A stretch of DNA of 64,000 nt, taken from positions 2,852,001 to 2,916,000 of the forward strand of contig CP021423.1 of assembly GCA_002162075.1 (NCBI GenBank), given 5' to 3'. The notes under the pieces are model-generated. The model made no database searches. It saw nothing but the letters and a program-made list of their open reading frames with translations, and was not told where the DNA came from. Positions 58,977 through 64,000 of this stretch are shown here, one piece after another (position 1 is the first letter of the stretch; every line of letters begins with the position of its first letter). The position numbers and the translations under genes are program-made. This stretch comes from Armatimonadetes bacterium Uphvl-Ar1. GTDB taxonomy: Bacteria; Armatimonadota; Fimbriimonadia; Fimbriimonadales; Fimbriimonadaceae.

Positions 58977-60353
58977 ATGTCAGACCAGCACACGCTCATG
59001 GATCACGAAGACCTCGTCGTACTCAAAACTGCTTGGGAAAGCTCCCTCCGAGACCTGAAAGGACAAGTTCCCGAGACCGTCCTGACAAGATTCCTCAAAA
59101 AGTTAGAGCCGATCGAATATCGTGACGAGCGGGTTGTTTTCGCTGCACCGGGACGGTTTGTCCATGACTGGGTCAAAGATCGCTACGTTGACCGACTCCA
59201 GACTTCACTTTCAGAAAAGCTGCAGAAGTCCATCAAGTTTGAGCTCAAAATTGCCAGCAGCGAGCGGCAAGCTCCTTCCAACCACGCCGTTGCAGCGGTG
59301 ACCCCTCGGGCTTCTGAGCCTTCTCGGTTCAAACCCATCGAACGGCTTACCTTCGACAATTTTGTCCAGGGACAATCTAACCGACTTGCCTTCGCCGGAG
59401 CCAAGGCTGTCGCGGATAACCCGGGAACTCGATTTAATCCACTGTTCATTTACGGCCCTTCTGGTCTCGGAAAAACCCACTTGCTCCATGCCATCGCCAA
59501 CGAAATTCTCGGTCGCGATCCGTATCACAGCATCATGTATGTGACGGCGGCCCAGTTCATGGAAGATTTCGTCACAGCTCTCAAGAACAACCAGATCGAA
59601 CGATTTAGACGGCAACAACGCGGCGTCAATGTCTGGCTTCTCGACGACGTTCAGTATGTTGCGGGCAAGGACAAGACTCTGGAAGAAATCTTCCACACGT
59701 TCAATTACCTCCAAAGCCTTGGCAAACAGATTGTTCTCTGTTCCGACCGCCCACCGCGCGACCTTCTTTTGATGGATGAGCGGCTTCGGTCACGCTTTGA
59801 ATCCGGTTTGGTTGTTGATGTCCAACACCCAGACACCGAAACCAAATGCGCCATTTTGCTCAAGCGGGCTGATGTTGAAGGCATAGCCATTGACCAAGAG
59901 ACGGCCATGGCGATTGCCGAAGGGGTTAATGGAACCGTTCGGCATCTTGAAGGGGCTTTGCACAAATTGGCCGCTCAGTCCAGCCTTACGGGTCAGCCGA
60001 TCAACGCCGAACTTGCGGCTGAAATCGTTGAGCGGTACTACGCAAACCTCGTTGTGGCGAAACCGAGTTTTGAGCAGATTGTCGGCAGTGTGAGCAAGCA
60101 TTACCGGGTCGAATCGGACGAAATTCTGGGCATCTCTCGAAAGGCTCATATCGCGACAGCTCGACACGTGGCCATTTACATTACGCGTGAGATCCTCGGT
60201 GATTCTTGGAAGCAGATTGGGGCGATGTTTGGCAACAAAGATCACACATCCATGATGCACGGCTACAAGAAAGTTCGCACCATGATGAATCAGAGTCGGG
60301 AAATGAATGCCAGCATCCGCGCTCTGATCAACGACCTCTATCCCAATCAATAA
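58977..60353 (+). CDS. dnaA: Chromosomal replication initiator DnaA
   Basis: The 458-aa protein has domain I (1-90), a short linker, domain III with FDNFVQGQSNRLAFAGAKAV, Walker A GPSGLGKTHLLHAI (about 160-170) and Walker B VWLLDDVQYV. Domain IV has a helix-turn-helix and the signature FGNKDHTSMMHGYKKV, which differs from the more usual G-G-R-D-H-T/S. It opens the origin. The ATG at 58977 is chosen over an upstream in-frame start at 58947 since it gives a normal domain I. Confidence 0.96.
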   Translation: MSDQHTLMDHEDLVVLKTAWESSLRDLKGQVPETVLTRFLKKLEPIEYRDERVVFAAPGRFVHDWVKDRYVDRLQTSLSEKLQKSIKFELKIASSERQAPSNHAVAAVTPRASEPSRFKPIERLTFDNFVQGQSNRLAFAGAKAVADNPGTRFNPLFIYGPSGLGKTHLLHAIANEILGRDPYHSIMYVTAAQFMEDFVTALKNNQIERFRRQQRGVNVWLLDDVQYVAGKDKTLEEIFHTFNYLQSLGKQIVLCSDRPPRDLLLMDERLRSRFESGLVVDVQHPDTETKCAILLKRADVEGIAIDQETAMAIAEGVNGTVRHLEGALHKLAAQSSLTGQPINAELAAEIVERYYANLVVAKPSFEQIVGSVSKHYRVESDEILGISRKAHIATARHVAIYITREILGDSWKQIGAMFGNKDHTSMMHGYKKVRTMMNQSREMNASIRALINDLYPNQ

Positions 60354-60354
60354 C

Positions 60355-61110
60355 ATGCGGCTCCCCGAGCTCACTTGGCCCGATATCAACGCCCTGGATC
60401 GCGAACGGACGGTTGTGCTGATCCCAACCGGGGCCGTTGAACAGCACGGTCCGCATCTTCCTTTGGGAACTGATACATTCCTAGCGACTGCCGCCGCTGA
60501 GGAGATCGCCGCTCAAATTCCTGATATTGCGCTTTTGACCCCTTGCCTTTGGCTTGGTGCATCGCTTCATCATATGCCGTTTTCGGGGACATTGAGCCAT
60601 AGTTTTGCGGGTTATGAAGAAGCTTTGACTCGTACCATCCAATCACTCGCTGAGCATCACTTTCTGAAATTCATGGTGATCAATGGCCACGGCGGAAATG
60701 TTGATTCCAACCACATCACTTTGAGAAAGCTCAAGCATCAGAACCCCGTTCTTCAGCTTGCCGCCGCTAACTATTTCGATTTCCTGGACCAATCTGTCCT
60801 GGAGTCAACTCTTACGGGTTCTCTCAAATCCATTCGCCACGCTTGCGAGGCTGAAGCGAGTTTGATGCTCCACAAACACCCTAGCCTTGTCCGCATCGAA
60901 AGACTCCGTGATGACGGGCTTGTTGCTGAGCCAGTTATTCCCGGGCTGATATCCAATTTTGATGAGATCACGGAGGAGGGCTCTTTTGGTTATGCGACAT
61001 TGGCAACGGCGGAGAAGGGGGCAATGTTGTGGCAGAGCATTGTTGAAAACGGCACCGAAGCAGTCAAGCATTTTTCTGGCGGCTACACCTATATGGGGAT
61101 AGTTGAGTAA
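60355..61110 (+). CDS. Creatininase-family amidohydrolase
   Basis: The 251-aa protein has VVLIPTGAVEQHGPHLPLGT followed by DTFLA (metal-binding Glu/His/Asp), VINGHGGNVDSN and the later acid in ACEAEASLMLHKHP. These define the creatininase/MftE-like family of zinc amidases. It starts 1 bp after the dnaA stop. Substrate and reason for the dnaA neighbourhood are unknown. It is the last C-rich gene of the segment. Confidence 0.88.
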   Translation: MRLPELTWPDINALDRERTVVLIPTGAVEQHGPHLPLGTDTFLATAAAEEIAAQIPDIALLTPCLWLGASLHHMPFSGTLSHSFAGYEEALTRTIQSLAEHHFLKFMVINGHGGNVDSNHITLRKLKHQNPVLQLAAANYFDFLDQSVLESTLTGSLKSIRHACEAEASLMLHKHPSLVRIERLRDDGLVAEPVIPGLISNFDEITEEGSFGYATLATAEKGAMLWQSIVENGTEAVKHFSGGYTYMGIVE

Positions 61111-61178
61111 ATCAATTACGATTCGTTAAATTATTACTTTTTTGATTGCCTGAGTTATTCTTCGTGTATAGTAGACAT

Positions 61179-61685
61179 ATGATTCGAGATGTTGAGCCGT
61201 TGGAGGGTTTTGGCGAGCCGTGGGGATTGCTAGCGGCAATTTTGGAAGATGGGACAAAGGAGTGGCGGGGGGAGATTTGGGAGGAAGTTGGGCCGGAGGT
61301 GATGACATGGCGTCCGTATCCGGGTGGGCCGAGTGCGGGGGCGGTTTGGCTCCATTTAATCATGGTTGAGTTAGCTTGGTTTGGATTGAAGGATGAATTG
61401 ATGGAGGCGGAGAGGGCGGAGTTGTTGTGGGATGCGATTGATGTTGATGAAGGTATTTGGCCGGATGCGCCAGCCCAGCCGATGAGTTGGTATGTGGCGT
61501 TGCAGGATCGGTATCGACAAGTGAGCTTGGCGGGGATCAAAAAATTTGGGGCTGGGGACGAAGTTTTGGGTTCTGGTGAAAATCGGCATACGCAGCGTTG
61601 GATTTTTGGGCATGTGATTCAGCACGAAGCGTATCACGGGGGCCAGATTGTGATGTTGGTGACTCAGGCTCAGCGTGAGCGGTGA
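61179..61685 (+). CDS. DinB-family protein
   Basis: The 168-aa protein has the three metal-site His positions of DinB-like four-helix bundles: VWLHLIMVELAWF (first) and IFGHVIQHEAYHGGQIVML (second and third). Members bind divalent metal and include thiol-dependent S-transferases. The ATG at 61179 is preferred over an upstream start at 61146. It is the first G-rich gene right of the origin region. The spacer before it (61111-61178) is strikingly AT-rich. Confidence 0.85.
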   Translation: MIRDVEPLEGFGEPWGLLAAILEDGTKEWRGEIWEEVGPEVMTWRPYPGGPSAGAVWLHLIMVELAWFGLKDELMEAERAELLWDAIDVDEGIWPDAPAQPMSWYVALQDRYRQVSLAGIKKFGAGDEVLGSGENRHTQRWIFGHVIQHEAYHGGQIVMLVTQAQRER

Positions 61686-61688
61686 TAT

Positions 61689-61712
61689 GCACTGGTTTCA
61701 CCAGTGCCACGC
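61689..61712 (+). repeat. Palindromic intergenic repeat, type R2
   Basis: GCACTGGTTTCACCAGTGCC, the same 7-bp stem with TTC loop seen at 44910 and 46642, here alone between the DinB and GH20 genes. Confidence 0.75.
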
Positions 61713-61764
61713 ACGAATAGCCTACAGAGGTTTAGGGCAAATCCGGCGAGCGGCGTAGTTTGGG

Positions 61765-63672
61765 TTATGTTCGGTCGATGTAGATGTGTCCGTTGGAGTC
61801 GGTACCGCCATCGGGGCGGACGGTGACTCGGAGTTCGACTTTATCGCCGGGCTTGACAACCAGGCCGTCGAAAGCATAAGTGTTCTTGGAATTGCTCCCT
61901 CCGGTGGTACCTTCGTGCTCGTCGACTTTCGCGAGTTTATTGTTGATCCAAATTTCTGCTCGTTTAATGTCAAGTCGGTGGGCGCCAGATGTGTAGGCAA
62001 AGGTAATCCGGTAGTTGCCAGACTGTCTGATTTGAGTTGAGAGATCAAATGTGATGGTTGACCAGTCGGCTTGGAGCATGGTGGGGTTCCAACTGCCGGC
62101 AGGAGTGTCGCTGACTTCGAGGGTTCGGAAATGGACACTGCGTTTTGTCAGAACTTCGAGGTTGGGAGCGAGGCGGACAAGGAAATTATCGTAGTTTCGG
62201 AGGGTTTGGGGAGTCCAACCGACTTCGGCGACAGCCAGGGCACGGGGGAAGGCCATGTATTCGCGGTGGGCGAATGTCTTCATGTACTCCGTCCAAATGT
62301 TGCCTTGGACACCGAGGACGCGGGGGTGATTTACCGGCTTGATTTCGGGAACGATCGGGTTGAAGCTATAGACTTGCTGAAGGGGGAGATAGCCACCGAT
62401 GGCAAGGGGTTCTTCGGGTGATCGAGACTGGTAGTAGTCAAGATACATATGGCTCGTGGGGGTCATGACGACATCTTGCCCGAGGTTGGCGGCGGTTACT
62501 CCACCACCCGTTCCGCGCCAACTCATGACAGCGGATCGTTTGGGGAGACCACCTTCAAGAATCTCATCCCAGCCGATGAGGCGACGACCGTTTTGGTGGA
62601 GGTGGTCTTCCATTTGTTGGATGAACCAAGATTGAAGTTCGTGCTCGTCTTTGAGCCCTCGCTCTTTTATCCTTTGTTGTTCGGCGGGGTCTTTTTCCCA
62701 CTGGGTTTTGGGACACTCATCGCCGCCAATATGAATGAACTCGCTGGGGAAGATGTCCATGATCTCGGTGAGGACGTCGCGGCAGAATTGGACGGTTTCG
62801 GGTTTGGTGTTGAGGACTCGGTCGCTGACGCCCCACCGCATCATGACTTCGGCGGGTTTGCCGTCACCGAGTTCGGGATATGCAGCGATGGCAGCGACCA
62901 TATGACCAGGCATATCAATTTCTGGGACAACGGTGATATGGCGTTCAGCAGCGTAAGCGACGATTTCCCGGAGGTCGTCTTGGGTGTAGAAGCCACCGTG
63001 CGGGATGTTGTCGTACTCGGCGGTGTTCCGTCCGATTACGGTTTTGGGTCGGACGGAGCCGATTTGAGTCAGGCGGGGATATTTCTTGATTTCGACTCGC
63101 CAGCCTTGATCATCGGTGAGGTGGAAGTGGAATGTGTTGATCTTGAAAAGGGCGAGAGTGTCGATGAATTTGAGAACCTCGGCTTTGGTAGTGAAGTGCC
63201 GGGCGACATCGAGCATGATTCCGCGCCATTTGAATCGGGGCTGATCGGTGATAGTGAGGCAGGGAATTTGCCAGTTTTGAGTCTGGAGAGTAGTGGAGTG
63301 AATTGAGACGGGAAGGAGTTGGCGAAGAGTTTGGACACCGTAGAACAATCCGGCTTCGGATGGTGCTGTGATTGTGAGGTTGTTTGGAGTTGCTACGAGC
63401 GAATAGCTTTCTGGATTGGCTTTGGGATTAGGCTTGACGAGGAGGGCAATGGCGTTCTCATTTTTTGAACTGAGATTGAATTTGAATCCAGTTGCGGGGG
63501 AAAGTGATGCACGTAGATGCTGGGCGGCGAACGATGATGACTCAGATGTGAGAGTCGTTTGAGCGTTGATTCGAAACGTACCGGGAGTCGTTTTGATCTC
63601 AGCGGGGTAGGGGACGAGTGGAAGAGTGCTGAGAGGCATGAAAGCGAGAGAGGCAGCAAGGGTAGCGATCAT
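61765..63672 (-). CDS. Beta-N-acetylhexosaminidase (GH20)
   Basis: The 635-aa protein has a likely signal at the N-terminus (MIATLAASLAFMPLSTLPLV), a GH20b domain (20-145), and the catalytic barrel with WRGIMLDVARHF, NTFHFHLTDDQGWRVEIKKY, VVPEIDMPGHM and the D-E pair in FIHIGGDECPKTQW. The last 150 aa form a beta domain of unknown type (VKPGDKVELRVTVRPDGGT). It removes terminal GlcNAc/GalNAc from chitin or peptidoglycan fragments. A sugar-binding lipoprotein gene is divergent from it, suggesting GlcNAc uptake. Confidence 0.93.
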   Translation of the reverse strand: MIATLAASLAFMPLSTLPLVPYPAEIKTTPGTFRINAQTTLTSESSSFAAQHLRASLSPATGFKFNLSSKNENAIALLVKPNPKANPESYSLVATPNNLTITAPSEAGLFYGVQTLRQLLPVSIHSTTLQTQNWQIPCLTITDQPRFKWRGIMLDVARHFTTKAEVLKFIDTLALFKINTFHFHLTDDQGWRVEIKKYPRLTQIGSVRPKTVIGRNTAEYDNIPHGGFYTQDDLREIVAYAAERHITVVPEIDMPGHMVAAIAAYPELGDGKPAEVMMRWGVSDRVLNTKPETVQFCRDVLTEIMDIFPSEFIHIGGDECPKTQWEKDPAEQQRIKERGLKDEHELQSWFIQQMEDHLHQNGRRLIGWDEILEGGLPKRSAVMSWRGTGGGVTAANLGQDVVMTPTSHMYLDYYQSRSPEEPLAIGGYLPLQQVYSFNPIVPEIKPVNHPRVLGVQGNIWTEYMKTFAHREYMAFPRALAVAEVGWTPQTLRNYDNFLVRLAPNLEVLTKRSVHFRTLEVSDTPAGSWNPTMLQADWSTITFDLSTQIRQSGNYRITFAYTSGAHRLDIKRAEIWINNKLAKVDEHEGTTGGSNSKNTYAFDGLVVKPGDKVELRVTVRPDGGTDSNGHIYIDRT

Positions 63673-63731
63673 GAGAACGTTGTAATGATGACTGAAATAG
63701 TTGATGAAGTGGTTTCAGTTGAGTGGTTTTT

Positions 63732-64000
63732 ATGGGTAAGTTAAAATTTATGCGGAATCGAAGCAGATTTTGGGTTGGGATGGGGGTTTTGGCTCTGTCA
63801 GTCGTGGGTTTGGTTGCTTGTAATGGGGGCGGAGGGGCCGCGGAGACCAAAAAAGAGACCGAGGTTATGGTCTTTGAGGGGGCTATGGGAAGGATTTTTA
63901 TGAAGTTGCAGCGACCGAGTTCAACGAGAAAACGGGGGCAACTGTGGTGGTGATTGGCGATCCTCGGATTGATCAGCAAGTGATTCCTCGGATGCAGAAA
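63732..64000 (+). CDS. ABC transporter sugar-binding lipoprotein, frameshifted and cut by the window edge
   Basis: From the ATG at 63732 the product has a lipoprotein signal ending GLVAC (Cys 30) and a Gly-rich linker. The frame is lost after EVMVFEG. One more G in the run at 63878-63882 restores FEGGYGKDFYEVAATEFNEK and then TGATVVVIGDPRIDQQVIPR. That is the start of NgcE-type solute-binding proteins for N-acetylglucosamine or chitobiose. As written, the frame stops at 63953. The gene continues beyond 64000. I believe this to be a real gene with a base-calling error. The ligand is inferred from family and from the GH20 neighbour. Confidence 0.7.

Noticed and set aside
62449-63306. 285-codon acidic plus-strand frame
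   Set aside because: It is antisense to GH20, whose catalytic Asp-Glu motif is intact.
1-64000. tRNA, rRNA or CRISPR features
   Set aside because: I looked for T-loop patterns, rRNA-like stretches and regular spaced repeats and saw none I could support by eye.

Overview
The window looks like a bacterial chromosome segment from a diderm, LPS-making organism, most likely of the Armatimonadota (Fimbriimonadia-like). The taxonomic call is inference. It rests mainly on the prepilin-type protein at 54.5 kb, whose N-terminus ([20 protein letters not shown] followed by FPVFAQAK) is typical of that phylum, and on the gene mix: heptose/lipid A genes, a DUF6263-like pair, and an EtfD-like oxidoreductase. 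Genes are densely packed, often with ATGA or GTGA overlaps. I saw no rRNA, tRNA, CRISPR array, insertion sequence or prophage.

Layout. 0-9 kb, mostly minus strand: an HD hydrolase cut by the window edge, a Schlafen/AlbA_2 protein, a CorC/HlyC protein, and the rpsU-pgpH-like-ybeY-dagK/PAP2 operon, then ChaN-like and pyrD genes. 9-13.5 kb: mlaE, an oxidoreductase, and polA. 13.5-19.5 kb: a large secreted protein, a methyltransferase, and pstSCA under a Pho-box-like repeat. 19.5-22.7 kb: acpS, an EtfD-like protein and a degenerate deacetylase. 22.7-26.7 kb: a HIT gene, then a translationally coupled operon (lipoyl E2, class C26 amidase, biotin carrier, HMG-CoA lyase) that fits branched-chain/leucine catabolism. 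26.6-31 kb: membrane protein, GT4, HTH protein, queA, HAD. 31-38.7 kb: two secreted paralogues, tdk, fmdB, then hflX-prmC and def-fmt. 38.7-42.8 kb: an LPS operon (lpxK, lpxL-like, two GT9 glycosyltransferases, rfaE2). 42.8-48.3 kb: unknown proteins, a cluster of palindromic repeats, mtaB, an SPFH protein and an outer-membrane barrel. 48.4-61.1 kb, nearly all plus strand: fabD-fabG-acpP-fabF, a Xer recombinase, an ECF sigma/anti-sigma pair, a prepilin-like protein, a zinc-ribbon/L12-like membrane protein, DUF3137-like and LemA genes, FHA, thiN, a candidate oriC, dnaA and a creatininase. 61.1-64 kb: DinB, a GH20 hexosaminidase, and a divergent sugar-binding lipoprotein cut by the right edge.

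Three things stand out. First, strand composition flips. The plus strand is G-rich at 1-48.4 kb, mostly C-rich at 48.4-61.1 kb and G-rich again after that, whatever the gene orientation. The right flip lies next to dnaA and fits an origin. The left flip coincides with a gene fragment that has lost its 5' part, which suggests an inversion or misjoin. Second, pyrD, polA and the terminal lipoprotein gene are broken only by single-base losses in G/C homopolymers, so they are probably sequence errors, not pseudogenes. Third, a GT9 gene appears to start at an ATC codon behind a perfect Shine-Dalgarno sequence.
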